A stretch of 64,000 bases of DNA from Amoebidium appalachense (taxonomy: Eukaryota > Ichthyosporea), in assembly GCA_963693365.1 (NCBI GenBank), contig CAVNZM010000003.1, positions 15,128,001-15,192,000 on the forward strand, in the 5' to 3' direction. A model generated the notes under the pieces. The model was not told the DNA's origin. It saw only the letters and a list, made by a program, of their open reading frames with translations, and did no database searches. Made by a program: the position numbers and the translations under genes. Each line of letters opens with the position of its first letter. Positions within the stretch are counted from its first letter, which is position 1. This document shows, in pieces, positions 1 through 20,694 of the stretch.

Positions 1-817
1 TCCCCCCCCCCCCCCCCCCCCCCCCCCCGGCTTCCCCCCCCTCTCCCTCTCAATGTTTCCTCTCCTTGAATTTTCCGTCACGATACAGTTGTGGGTTGTC
101 TCAATTTGGGAAATCATCTTAAAGAAGAATTTCAATACTCTGAGACATTTTAAACCATTATCTTCTTTGGCCATGGAACACAGAAGTCTGTCTGTTCCTT
201 CGAATTCCGTTCCCCTTGTTCTTCCAGTCGAAACTCTAGACTAAGTGTTTTAAGTGAGTGCTTCTCCCTTCCCTTCCCCCCCCCCCCTCTCCCCCCCCCT
301 ACACACACACACGCACACATCTTTTCTTCCTCGTTAGATTTCTTTTTTTCTTTCGTTTGTTCTTTCGAATCTATCTCTCCTTCTTTCTCACAGTTTCTTT
401 TTTTCTTGTCTTCCTTTTTTGTTTCGCTCGTCATAGCACAGCTATCTGAATGATTTCCGAGTGCGTAAGTGTCCTTTTTCTTTTTCGTTAATATGTACAT
501 ATATGAAATATGAGTCGTGTTTACACGAAATTTCAGGATTTTTTCCTCTTCCGAGAGGAGTTTTCTCTTCTACGGTCCCACGTGCACATTCTCTCTCTCA
601 ATTTCGTCTCGGAGGTGCACACTCAACCTCGACCCTCCAACAGACCCCCCTGTGGACACCCCCCCATCCCCCCCCCTCCTCTTCCCCCCCCCCCTCCCCC
701 CTCCCCCCCCTCCCTTCCCCCCTCTCCCCCCCCCCCCCCAAAAAAAAAAAAAAAAAAAAATCCCTTTACGCTGTGCTTTGGTCTCTATCCCCGACCCCAC
801 CTCCCACCCTCCCACCC

Positions 818-854
<37 letters not shown>

Positions 855-1694
855 ATCACCACTCGTTGCCCTCCCCCCCCCCCCTTCCGCCTCCCCTCCT
901 CCCCCCTCCCCCTCCCCCAAAACCACCACCACTCTGGGGCCCCTCCGTCCTCCCTTCCGACGCTTCCAACCTCTGCAGCCCTGTACCCCCCCTCCCCTTA
1001 CCCCTCCCCCCATCCCCCCCACCCCTTCTCCTCCCCGTCTCCCCCAAGCCTTTTGTTTCCGCCCCCCTAGGCCTACAAGTATATTCAGGTGTGTAATCTT
1101 ATACGTGGAGAAACGTTACCCTTCCGAACGGTTCAGATACGTATCGCTCCGAACGGTGTACATGTGGCCACAAGTGCAGAAGAAAAATTAAATAATTCTA
1201 AACCGCTTGTACTCATTCTCGTTTTTCCTTCTCTTTTCCCTCATTTTTCCCTCTTCAATTTGCTTTTTTTTTGTTTGTTTTTTTTCTTTTCTTTTTTGGC
1301 CCCCACCAGTACTCCGCCGGTGCCGATATCATGATCGAACGCGACCGAAATGCAATTTTGGGGGGTTTTTGAGCATTTTCCGATAAAAGAAAGGGGATTT
1401 AAAGGATGCAATGCAAATCTGCATCTTACAATTGGCATAAGGCTCTATCCCTATGACGCAACTCTCATCAGTCAGTCAACACACATGCGAACAACAGAAA
1501 TCGAACAGCTAGGCTGAGCGTGGTATATAGGACAACGTATTATTAAGTTATCTTTAGAAGAAACACACTCATCACTCTGTAGTTTCACACGATCTTGCTT
1601 GCACTCTCGCACATGGGATGCTTCTGACGTGTCAAGTTGATAGGAAACTCACCTTTTGAAGTTGGGTCGGGGTGTGTTAATCTTTGGAGTTAAG

Positions 1695-1731
<37 letters not shown>

Positions 1732-1765
1732 CCCGAGTTAGCCCTCGTGGGCGAGTAACGGCAAG
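1..1765. other. Upstream region of CWC25, no gene recognised
   Basis: The region holds long C-rich tracts (1-28, 275-300, 655-740, 815-1060), an A tract near 740-760 and T-rich stretches. No exon could be tied to a known family. A short open stretch at about 1085-1190 is not simple sequence, but I cannot assign it. A TATATAG motif at 1524-1530 lies about 240 bp before the CWC25 start codon and may belong to its promoter; this is inference. Confidence 0.5.
1524..1530 (+). promoter_or_regulatory. Possible TATA-like element upstream of CWC25
   Basis: TATATAG lies in a non-repetitive stretch about 240 bp upstream of the CWC25 ATG. No transcription start evidence is available. The match is short and could be chance. 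Confidence 0.25.
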
Positions 1766-8659
<6,894 letters not shown>

Positions 8660-8673
<14 letters not shown>

Positions 8674-8960
8674 GGGTTTATGTCGAAATAATAGGGGCTT
8701 ATCTCGAAATTCCGAATTGTATCGAAATAGTTGTGTTGACTTACCGGTTTCTGTCGAAATACCCGCCTGTGACGAGAACATTTTGATATAACTGTTTGCG
8801 TGGGAGTGATTACGTTGAAATCTCGGTTAATGCATCGAAATAGTTCAGTTGAACAATCAGTTGTGTGGGGAAAAACAGTTTGTGTGCAAGTAGTGGTTTT
8901 GTCAAATATGGCGGAATATTTCGAAAATTGATTTGTGTCGCAATATAGGGGTTGGTGATG
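8660..8960 (+). repeat. Degenerate TCGAAATA minisatellite across the CWC25 stop and 3' region
   Basis: Units resembling GTCGAAATAGGGGTTTAT recur imperfectly about every 20-30 bp from the last CWC25 codons onward. The stop codon TAG lies inside a unit (GGCGAAATAGGGG). Later units include ATCGAAATAGTT, GTCGAAATACCC and GTCGCAATATAGGGG. Confidence 0.6.
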
Positions 8961-9226
8961 AAATAGTCGTTATGTTGTTACTGTAGTAATGTTCCTTGTG
9001 TGTAGCACACAGAGATTTCGATTCAATTTTTTTTTTTTTGGGGGGGGGGGGGGAGGGGTTCCATGTGTTGTTTTGGGTGGGCCTGTGGGGCTTTTCTACG
9101 ATGCCGAAGGGTTCTGGTATTTATGTGGAGGCAGATTTCTTATGTTTTTGTTTTCAGAACCATGCCCAAGACAAATGTGTTTAACCTTGATACTGGTACA
9201 CGTCCGCGCAAGTTATATGATGGATA

Positions 9227-9234
9227 TGACGTCA
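9227..9234. promoter_or_regulatory. Palindromic TGACGTCA (CRE-like) followed by an inverted CCAAT
   Basis: TGACGTCA is followed about 14 bp later by TGATTGGTCAAT. This could be a promoter element of an unseen transcript. No gene is tied to it. Confidence 0.2.
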
Positions 9235-9670
9235 TTGACATGTTGTGATTGGTCAATAATCATGATCTTGCTGAAGTGTGTCACAGTTTTACCCACGCCA
9301 TTTCCGCACGAGTCTGTGAGGTCTTACATACAACATTAGCTCTTACTATTTACATAGTTTGCAATATACATACCGTTATGTTGCTGCATGCACATACATT
9401 CAATTTGCATGTAGAGAAACAGCATACCATTCGGAGCAGGTTTCCGAATCTTCCCGAAAAGAAGCATGAGAAGGATTGGTTTACCATCCCAGTCCGTGCA
9501 AAATGTCCTGCCCCCCCTCCCTCGTCGAGCTCCCCCCCCTTCTCCCCCCCCCCCCCTCCCCCCCCCCCCCCACCCTCTCTCCCCTCTCCCCATGGCCACC
9601 ACTGTGACACACACACGTCACACAGCCACACCCTGCGACATACGCGCACGCAGCCCCTCGCTCCCGGCCC

Positions 9671-9714
<44 letters not shown>

Positions 9715-10176
9715 ACTGCCCCCTTTCTCACTTCTCATTCTCCCATCCACCCTACTCTTCTACGACCCCACTCTTTTTGTTTGCGCCGCTTATGTACATG
9801 CACACAGAGCCACAGGTCCAGACAGACAGACACAGGCCGTGGGACTCGTGCTAATTATAAAAAAGAGTTCGCCCGCATGTGGAAGTCACGCGCGCATACA
9901 CATGCACACATGTAGGCATCTACACCGGTGGGGGACACAAACACACATATGCACACACGCATGGGTACACTGCACACACACTGGCATTTGCGCGCACACA
10001 CCTAAAAACAAACACGTACACACACACGCACACACACAGAGAGAAAGAGAGCCGGGGGGGGGGGGGGGGGGGGAAGGGGCGGAGGGAGGGATACACCAAC
10101 ACACCGACACTAAGACACATACACATACATGCACACAGAATCACACTTGAGCACACCCCACACCTACACACACCGT

Positions 10177-10246
<70 letters not shown>

Positions 10247-10369
10247 TCAAGTGACACCCGTCACTCGAGGCCATCTCCAATGAGTCTCCACACCTGATTA
10301 TGACTCTAAGGCCCGGTGCATATGAGCTGGTTAGGCTGACACTAACTCAACAAAACGCAAGCTCTGCAC

Positions 10370-10590
10370 ATGATATATTTTTAATTGAAACGTTAAAATC
10401 ACATAAACCAACCGTTCACAAGCTTGCACTTATGTTATGATTTTTGATTGAAACGTTAAAATCACAGAAGTCAACCGTTCACAAGCTTGCACATGATATC
10501 CTTCTAAATGCACCTTTTAAGATCACAGTAAGGCTACAAAACACATGCTGGCCCATGTTATACTTTTGATTTTAACTTTAAAATCACTTC
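10370..10590. repeat. Tandem repeat of about 70 bp, 2 clear and 1-2 degenerate units
   Basis: The segments TTGAAACGTTAAAATCACA and CAACCGTTCACAAGCTTGCAC occur twice with high identity, and TTTTAAGATCACAG and TTTAAAATCACTTCACAG mark weaker units downstream. Confidence 0.7.
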
Positions 10591-10825
10591 ACAGTGCCCA
10601 GATACCACGACCGTAAAGCAGAACAAAATTGTATTGCCAATCTAAAAGTTTAGTAAAGTGCCCTTTATGTCCCTAGCCAGAGGGCGTGAATGAGACTTCC
10701 GTATCACCAAAGCCGTAAAAATTCCGAAAGTACAACCCCGTATTTCAATTTAAACTTGAATCACGTTTTTTGAAATGGGCTGAATACGCCTAATTTGCTC
10801 ACATGACAAATACGTGCTATCGTTG

Positions 10826-10852
10826 ATTGGATCATCCCCACGTTTATATAAA
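10826..10852 (+). promoter_or_regulatory. Promoter-like ATTGG plus TATATAAA
   Basis: TTGATTGG is followed 15 bp later by TATATAAAG in non-repetitive DNA. The spacing is shorter than usual for CCAAT to TATA. No downstream gene was found. Confidence 0.2.
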
Positions 10853-11218
10853 GTAAGTGATATCTAACCAGTTTGTGTTCGAAGAAATGCTGCAATATCA
10901 TTTAAGGTGAAGCAACAGCTCAAAAATCGGTGAAATACCCCCCCCCCCCCCCCCCCCCCCCCTCCTCCTCCCCCCCAAAGGATAATAAAAACTAAACACA
11001 GATTTGTCATCATCTAGCTTGATGCACCCTTCACACCCAATCAGATTGCGGCGTTGCCCCAAACGTTGAACGTTCGTCGTCTCCCTGCCAGCAAATCAGA
11101 AGTCAGTACAAGTCAATCCCATAATGTGTCGACGCAAAAATCCCCCCCCCCCTCCCCCCCTACCCCCCACCCCCTCCCTCCCCCGGGCCGCCGCACACGC
11201 TCGCTCGCGCGCGCGTGC

Positions 11219-11247
11219 ACACACACACACACACACGCAGCGCGCGT

Positions 11248-11327
<80 letters not shown>
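11219..11327. repeat. CA microsatellite, about 100 bp
   Basis: Nearly pure CA repeats, interrupted once by CAGCGCGCGTG near 11238-11248. Confidence 0.95.
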
Positions 11328-11329
<2 letters not shown>

Positions 11330-11473
11330 TCATCATCAGATCCTCCGGTACACACACACCCACACCCACCAAAACAAAATAAATAATAACCTTCAGAGGA
11401 CAGAAACAAGAAATCCACAAAATGTTATGCAACCACTTCCTCACACATTCTCACACAATCGAATGGCGTGAAG

Positions 11474-12226
<753 letters not shown>

Positions 12227-13136
12227 AGAGGGACCGATTTTGAATTGGGCGTACAAACAATTCAATGGGTTATCCCGCAAAAATCTAATTTTATCTGCCG
12301 ATGTCGCCAGGATGGAATGCGGGCAACGGTAATCGATCGAGGGCTGGAGTCCGCCCGCATTTCCTTTGTTTCCCGCAAAATGTTTGTGGTTCTTTCGCTC
12401 TGTAAAAAGTACCATAGCGCAACTATCCTCAGTACCACAGCAATGTGCTTGCCTGGCATATTTCTGTTCCTTGGCGCTGACAGAAAATGAAGCCCAGCCA
12501 CATATGGCAAGCGCAGAGGGGCTGGCCAGTTTCGATAATGAGAGCTCAGTTGTAGTTTCGAGTGGGTGCCAGCTGTGTGGTTTGCACCTCAAAGTCAGTG
12601 ACTCAGAACAACCATACGAGGTACTTACTCCATAACGTTGTATAACAAAGCTGTTGCCCATCAACTTGCCAACGGTGCTACTCTTTACATGTGACATGCT
12701 GTACGAGAATGCTTTGCGCGCTGCTTGCCAGCCAGCTCCAGCCCTTTAATTTGGTGTGCTGAATACGAAGGCACACGGAGTAAAACATGACAATGGCAGG
12801 GCACCAGCATTGTTTTGAAGCTGACAATCAGCTCACCCCCGCGTCCGGTTGTGTCGGGTTGGGGTGGAAGGTTTATTTTTTTATTTATTTATTTTTTTTA
12901 TATTTTTTTTGGGGGGGGAGGGGGAGGGGTTCGGCCGTAGTGTGTGACGGTTTGCCACAGGTGTGTGCGTGTGTGTGTGTGTGTGGGTGTGCGTGCGTGC
13001 GTGCGTGCGTGTGTGGGTGTGTGTGTGTATGCCACGTGTGTGTGTGTACATGTGTGGGTTCGTGTTTCAGAGAGAGAGAGAGAAAGAGAGAGAGAGGGAG
13101 AGAGAGAGACAGAGTGCCGTATGTGTGCAATATGCT

Positions 13137-13186
<50 letters not shown>

Positions 13187-13932
13187 GTTTTGTACGGGTC
13201 TAAGGGAGTAGAGTGCACAGAGGTGTCATGTAAAACACGACCAACACAATAAAGAGAAGGCAATCGGAGTTGTTCACGACACTTGAAAGATTTCAACAAC
13301 AAATGACTTTTATTTTTTCTCTCGGGCCTTTTTGTACTGGCCATTTATCATCTTATCTCAACTAGAAGAAGAGAACCAATCGGTTCCTTCAGATGATAGA
13401 AAAATACATTCCAACAGCGCCCATGCAATCCAACTTCCGACACAACTGAAGCTTAGAAACTCTTACTTAAGTAACTTAAGTAAATTATACAACTTGTCAC
13501 TATTAATACACATATATATTTATACTCGTCTCCATAAAGAAACTCATCTAAATACATATATTTCCTAATAGTCGACACTCTCAAAGTGAAGACACATCAT
13601 GATAAAACGAATTCCAAACATATCTAATGTGTCCAATCATAACACGTATATTAATAAACAAGAATGCACATCACGATCTAAAGATGTACTCAATCGCGTC
13701 TATTGGTGAGTCATCCCATTTTGAACTAAAACTAAACTACTTTGAACTAAAACAACGACAACGAATATAGCTAGCCAATCACACTACTCTCAGAAAAACA
13801 GAGGAGAGCAAACACAGATAAAATGCAATAAGTCCTATCAGGCAAGGGAGCCAGGTGTGCACAGATCTACAGATATCCGTGCACACAGAAACAAGGAAGA
13901 GAGGGATACGGGGGGGGGGGGGGGGGGGGGGG

Positions 13933-13972
<40 letters not shown>

Positions 13973-14049
13973 AAAGAGCAAAAGGGAGAGAAGGGGGAGA
14001 GCACAAAGAAGAAGAGAGCAGACGCGAATACAAACAAGGCTAAGACACA

Positions 14050-15500
14050 CACACATACTTCAAGACTCTTGCTGTTGGTGTGTGTGTGTGTTGTTTGGGC
14101 ATGCAAACGATGCCACCTTATACTTATTAGATCTCCACTGTATAGCACGTGTACAGTAAAAGCGTGGTATGTGATCAATAATACCATCAGCTAGAGAAAA
14201 ACCAATTCTACAGGAAGGTAATATGTATTTAGGTGTTACGCATTTGCGAGTGCCATATTTGGCAATATGGTTAAGGCGGTCATTATACATAAAACGAGAC
14301 ACAAGGCTTAGTTTTTCAAGGTGTATGCTTTCATCGGGTCTGGTGTCGTGTGGTATTTTTTTCCATTTGTTATATTGTGTAATTATCTTGTGATTGTGTA
14401 CATGTCTAATAAGTAAGTGGCAGTCCAAAGTCACACGCACACTTTTGCGGGGTTTATTTGTATTTGTGCCCGGGGGAAAGGAGAGAGAGAGGGAAGGAAA
14501 GAGGGGAGAGGTGAGGAGGGGGCAGGTCGGATAGAGAAGAGAGGGTGGGAGGGCAAATACTCTTTAAGCGGCTTATGTGCTTATTGAATTTCAGCGCGAG
14601 ATAGGATACTCTAGCAGCTATTGGGACCAGACCATATATCGAGAGCGTTACAGGCCCAGGTTTACAACAGTTGTTAGATAGAAAAAGGAGGCAACTTCTG
14701 CTTCAAGGAAATTTGCCAAGGGTTTAAGCGCTCTAGTTCTCTCTTTCTTGATCCAAGCGGCGAGAAGGGGTAAACCATATTCACTTGCCGGGAAGACAAA
14801 AGTGCGGATAAATGTAAGTCTAATAGAAGGATGGAGGGGTGTATCTTTAAAAATATTAGCCGAGAAGAAAGCTAACCGCTTACGAGCCAGCTCTACCCTC
14901 TTTTCGACCATACGGGAAAACATAACACCAACAGAATTAACCGGAACACCAAGATATTTGTATTCTGGAACTATAGGTACAGGTTTAGATGATAATGTAA
15001 ATGTGTGTAAATTGTTAGCTATATCAGGTACAAGAACGCCACATTTGTCATAATGATTGGTTTGCCTTGCACCACTTTGACACTACATCGAACAATCTTT
15101 GCAGGCGTCTAGGGGTACGGGCTGCCACCTACTGAGATTGCTCCTTATTTTTCCTTACACATTCAGCGAACACTGGACTCTATCGAACCGTCGAGGCGCC
15201 GCGACAGAAAGCATGCACGCGGTCGCGAGAGTGTAACCCGTCTGCAGCGAACGTAAAGTTCATCGCAGCGCGTGCACACCGTCAGTACGTGTGAGGGGTA
15301 CGGGCAAGGAGGGACAGATCATCAGCATAGAGACGTGCAGGCGGAAAGTTATTAATAGGGTCATCATTTTCGGCATAAATATCTTGACAGAAAAATCATC
15401 TATAAATAGGTTAAACAAAAAGGGACTAAGCAATGAACCCTGCAAGAGACCCTCTAGGACGAGCACGGAACCCTGCAAGAGACCCTCTAGGACGAGCAAA
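14050..15500 (-). mobile_element. Broken LINE-type reverse transcriptase fragment
   Basis: Read on the minus strand, the fragment shows LLQGSLLSPFLFNLFIDD (15395-15451), the catalytic YADD (15318-15329), a SKWCKAN then KCGVLVPD stretch (about 15040-15120), YKYLG (14948-14962), and a downstream segment with RKRLAFFSANIF and FPASEYGLPLL. These are the ordered hallmarks of a non-LTR retrotransposon RT and its thumb region. The first block and YADD are in different frames, a 31-bp tandem duplication disrupts the 5' end (15435-15500), and several stops follow, so it is dead. A C-terminal remnant may reach 14060. The 5' part is missing and the fragment stops where the inverted-repeat element at 15503 begins. 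Confidence 0.8.
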
Positions 15501-15502
15501 AC

Positions 15503-15973
15503 AATTGCCTAAATCGGCCACCGTGTTAATTCGGCCACCTTTACAATTCAATCGCTAAGTATCGCAAGAATCGCGCTAGCCTACAGTGCAGGGTACCTCT
15601 AGAAAGCAATTTTCCTTACCTTTCCAGCGATACTAAGAAAGCGCTTGCGCTGCGAAACCTATGAGAGCGACACCGCTTATCAAGGACGTTTTGTCAACTT
15701 TTTTTAAGACTGAGGAATCTGGACTGCCAATTTGGCCGAATCCGGGTGGCCTATTTACCACAGATCAAAAATTTACCACCCGAATTCATCATCGGCGTCG
15801 CAAGCAAAAAAACATACTTATATGCAACTTTACATACGTACATGCTTAGTAGAAATAAAAGATATAGTATTTTTCTTTTTTATAGTGATTTTTTTTTCTT
15901 CGTGTAGTATACTTCTATAGTTCTCTAGTCACCGCCCGTACATGGTGCGAAAGGGTGGCCGATTTAGGCAATT
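15503..15973. mobile_element. 471-bp element with 20-bp perfect terminal inverted repeats (MITE-like)
   Basis: The left end AATTGCCTAAATCGGCCACC (15503-15522) is the exact reverse complement of 15954-15973. Inside there is no transposase. TTCGGCCACC/GGTGGCC-like motifs recur near both ends. No clear target-site duplication was seen. Confidence 0.7.
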
Positions 15974-16072
15974 TACTGTACGCATGTGCATGGTGGAGGC
16001 TCTTGGGAGTCTCCCTGTGGTCAGAAAGAATGTTTGCCGTGCTCCTTTTGCGTAACAGTAGCGCACGCTCCT

Positions 16073-16138
16073 ATTGGCTTGCTACTCACGACACATGCAA
16101 ATCCGATTGCATCGGATAAGCATTTAAAACCTGATTGG
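16073..16138 (+). promoter_or_regulatory. Putative ASL promoter elements
   Basis: Two inverted CCAAT boxes (ATTGG at 16073-16077 and 16134-16138), an octamer ATGCAAAT at 16095-16102 and a hairpin with 7-bp arms (16101-16117) lie about 470-530 bp before the ASL start codon, in non-repetitive DNA. Function is inference. Confidence 0.35.
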
Positions 16139-16605
16139 TCGTGTATCACACAACGCGGCTTTCTCAAAGCACGAGTGTACACAGAACCAGAAACCAAAAT
16201 TTTAAAAACTTAAACCTTGCCACTTTTTCAGACACCTACCATCTGAAACAAGCCGCGATTCCGAAACAAGCCGCGATTCCACATTCCCACAACACTATTT
16301 GCTTTTCAAAAAGGTATGGCATAGGCATTAGGTTCTCTGCAAGCCTTATTTACAGTTTGGTCGTTCGATTATAAGATCTTTCCCTTTTCCCTTCGTGCTG
16401 CTCAGGGGTGTGGTCTTTTATTCACCTTTTTTTGCGGTGGGTTAGAGTTTGTGTGTGTGGGGGGGGGGGGGGGGGGGTGGATGGGGTGGGTTTGGGTGAG
16501 AAGGAGTGGAAGGGAAGGGTGAGGGGAGGAGGGGAATATGATTCGACATAGGGGGTTATGGGAAGTTGAAGTGGCACTAACATACGCGTGTGTGGTGGTC
16601 AGAGA

Positions 16606-17300
16606 ATGGCAGCACACGAGGGAGCCAAGCTGTGGGGAGGGCGGTTCACAGGCAAGGTGGACCCCATTATGGAGGCCTTCAACGCCTCTCTGGGGTTTGA
16701 CAAGCGCATGTTTGCCCAGGTTTGGTTTTACTCAGCCCCCCTTCTTCCTCTTCCCCCCCCCCCCCCCCCCCCTCCCCCCCCCCCCATGGGCCCTCCTCTT
16801 CCTCTAAGTTCTTCTCCCCTTCCGCACCTGCCAAACGGGGCCCAGTTTACTCTCCATTATTCCCACCGACTTTTTTTCAAGTACTAACAAGTGACAGGTC
16901 TTGGTAGTGGTTGTTTCTGTGTCTGCATGTTTCCCTGGAACTGTCAATAATGGCTTCAAATGTACACTGCCGACTGTTGTATCCCCCCCCCCCCCCCCCC
17001 CCCTTCCCCTTCTCCCCCCCCCTCTACTCCCCCACTGCCCCCTTTCCTCCCACACCCGTCCCCACCCCATTTCACCTTCTGATGTACCGCTGTGTTCAAA
17101 GGTTTTTTCTCCACCATACTTCAGACGTCACACCCAACTCCCTTTTCTTCTACCTAGGTGCCTATGTTGATGGCACACAAGTCCCTACTCTTCATACTTT
17201 GCTGGAAAACTTTGTTCTCTAATATCTCATGCCCACATCACTTGCAATCGACCCATTCTCATCCCTCGACCCTCCCCCCCATTTTCCCTTTTCTCCTGCC

Positions 17301-17344
<44 letters not shown>

Positions 17345-17391
17345 ACACACACCCATACACACACACCCATACACCCATACACACACGTGCG

Positions 17392-17422
<31 letters not shown>

Positions 17423-17450
17423 ATACACTCAACCACCCACACATACGTGC

Positions 17451-17520
<70 letters not shown>

Positions 17521-18413
17521 TTAACAGGACATAGCAGGCAGCATTGCCTATGCCAAGGCCATTTCCAAGGCCGGTCTTATCACTGAGGCTGAGAGAGACG
17601 ATCTTGTGAGGGGGCTTGGTTCGGTGCTGAATGAGTGGCAGACGGGCACCTTTGAAATTAAGGTAGCGGTTCTTCTCCTCCTCCCGACCCCCCGACCCCT
17701 CCTTTCCGGGCAGTTTCAGCGAGACCCACGACCCCTCCCCCCCCCCCCCCCTCCAAACACACACACCCCCCCCCCCCCCAACACACACATCTTCCCCCCC
17801 CCCCCCCCCAAACACACACATCTTCCCCCCCCCCCCCCCAAACACACTCATCTCCCCCCCCCCCCCCCAAAAAAAAAAAAAAGCACACACATCTTCCCCT
17901 CCCCCCCCCCCCCCCCCCGCCCCCCAAAAAACCCCCCTACTAATCCCCCCTCCCCCCTTCCCCACTCCCCCCCCCCCCCCCCACACACACACACACACAT
18001 TCTCTCTCTCTCTCTCTCCAACATGACATCTGACTAATGTGGTTAACAAACTCCCCCCTCCCCCCCCCCCCCCAAAAAAAAAAAAATTAAAAAAAACACA
18101 CAAAAAAACAAAACAAAAAAAAAAACAAAAAAAAACAAACACGGAAATTCACATAGGACGTCTGTAGCTAACCCCCCCCCCCCCCCCCCCCCCCCACACA
18201 CACACCCCATCAGGAGGGAGATGAGGACATCCACACAGCCAACGAGAGACGGTTGAAGGAGTTGGTGGGGCCTGTGGCTGGAAAACTGCACACGGGCAGG
18301 TCTAGAAACGACCAGGTAGCGACTGGGACACACAGACACACAGAACACACACACACTCTCTAGCATCAAACCGTCGTCGCCCCCACCACCACAAATATCA
18401 GACACCATGATCA

Positions 18414-18493
<80 letters not shown>

Positions 18494-19470
18494 CATTCGG
18501 ACCCCCCCCCCCCCCCCACCCTCTCAATACATTTTTCTTCTCACTCAACCACACACATGCACACGAGCCCCTAAACAACCATTACACGAACCCGGGGCAC
18601 ATATAATATGGCATCCATAGGGTAGGATATTTGTGGATTGCCGAGTCATTGATGCCAATCTGTGTGCTGCATAATCTTTGTGCGAGTTTTCGGGTGATGT
18701 ATCAGCATTGCGTTGGGTATGAGCATGTACCTCGTACTGTGAACCACCTTCAACCCCCCCCCCCCCCCCCCATCTGTAAGCACATATGCATTTTTCGCTG
18801 CACTGCATTAGTTTGCAGACACATATTCACCGTTTTGCTCACCTTGCTTGCATAAGCAACCCTGCTCGTCTTTGATCAAGACGGGTTGACCCTCCCAAGT
18901 TCAGTTGATGCTGCTGTCTGAGTTGGAGAGTCGTATATACGCGGGCTAAGGGGTCGAAACTCAGACGCATTTGATGACTTGGGCCCTCCCTGAGGATGGG
19001 CTCTGCCTATGACGCATACTGCGCGCATGGCTATGTTGCATACTTGAGTGTTTGCCTTTGCATGTGTCCTTCGTGTGTGCGTATTTCGTACCGTGTTCCA
19101 CATTCAATCCCCCCCCCCCCCCATCTGTAAGCACATATGCATTTTTCGCTGCACTGCATTAGTTTGCAGACACATATTCACCGTTTTGCTCACCTTGCTT
19201 GCATAAGCAACCCTGCTCGTCTTTGATCAATACGGGTTGACCCTCCCAAGTTCAGTTGATGCTGCTGTCTGAGTTGGAGAGTCGTATATACGCGGGCTAA
19301 GGGGTCGAAACTCAGACGCATTTGATGACTTGGGCCCTCCCTGAGGATTGAGGATGGGCTCTGCCTATGACGCATACTGCGCGCATGGCTATGTTGCATA
19401 CTTGAGTGTTTGCCTTTGCATGTGTCCTTCGTGTATGCGTATTTCGTACCGTGTTCCACATTCAATCCCC

Positions 19471-19503
<33 letters not shown>

Positions 19504-19886
19504 AAGTTCGTTTACTGTGGATGACGTGCTCCCCCCCCCCTCCCTGAGGATGGGCTCTGCTTATTATGCATACTCTTTATGTATGGTTTGCATTCTGCAT
19601 CGTGTTATCCGTTGTTCTTGTGTACATCGTACTTTTTGACACATTCAAACCCCCCCCCCCCCCCCCCCCCCCCTTGGTACCAGTTGTGGATTTTGTCTTT
19701 GTATTCGATCCGCCATTCTAATCCTCCCCCACTCCCCCCCCCCCCCCCCCCCCCCCCCCACCACCACCAAAAAAAAACACCCCACCCCAAGCTCTCCTTT
19801 CCCACTTCTAACAACCACCTTTTCACATATATCCCCCCCATCCCCCACACCCGCCCTTCAAAAGGCTCAACACGCATGCGCCACAC

Positions 19887-19958
<72 letters not shown>

Positions 19959-20641
19959 TACACCCTTATCATATCACGCGAGCGAACACACATGGACACA
20001 CACACATACATGCATTTATATACACGCACGTACACGCACGCACGCGCGCGCGCGCACACACACACACACACACAGGTTGCCACGGACATGCGCCTATGGC
20101 TCCGTGATGAGTTGCAGACACTCAAGGGGCTGCTTGTGGAGCTGATCAGTGTGCACGTGAAGAGGGCAGAGACCCAGATAGATATCCTCATGCCGGGATA
20201 TACCCACCTGCAGGTGGGTGATAATATGCCACATAGATATATCCCTATATGGATAAACCCACCAATATGCTGAATAGATTTACACGTACGTGATAATGGT
20301 GTCTTAATGGTGAATTGATATCCTCATGTCGGAATATACACACCCACTGCCATGGGGATATTTTTTCTTTGTAACATAAACTGTAGTGAACGATGGGTTG
20401 AGGTTTTATGTTGGTACATGTACGCATTGACACTAACCCCCCCCCCCCCCCCCCTCCCCCACCCCCACCCCCACACACACACACACAACCATCACCGACA
20501 CCACGTTTTTTCTCCCGTCGCCAACTGTCCACGTTTTACGTTCTCGCCATCCACCGCCACATTTCCTGCCCGTCTGCAACACACACACACGTACCCACAC
20601 ACAGACGTACACGTACACGTACACACACACGAACACGAACA

Positions 20642-20694
<53 letters not shown>

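Noticed and set aside
461-1191. Proline-rich open frames of 190-220 aa near the left edge
   Set aside because: They translate C and CT tracts. No domain, splice-supported structure or non-repetitive core is visible.
12239-12697. Minus-strand frame of about 155 non-repetitive residues
   Set aside because: Composition is not simple, but I recognise no motif, the open stretch ends in a G/C tract, and splice or start signals are lacking. Not called as a gene.
16588-16605. Upstream start for ASL
   Set aside because: The extension begins at a non-ATG codon. The ATG at 16606 fits the short family N-terminus before KLWGGRF.
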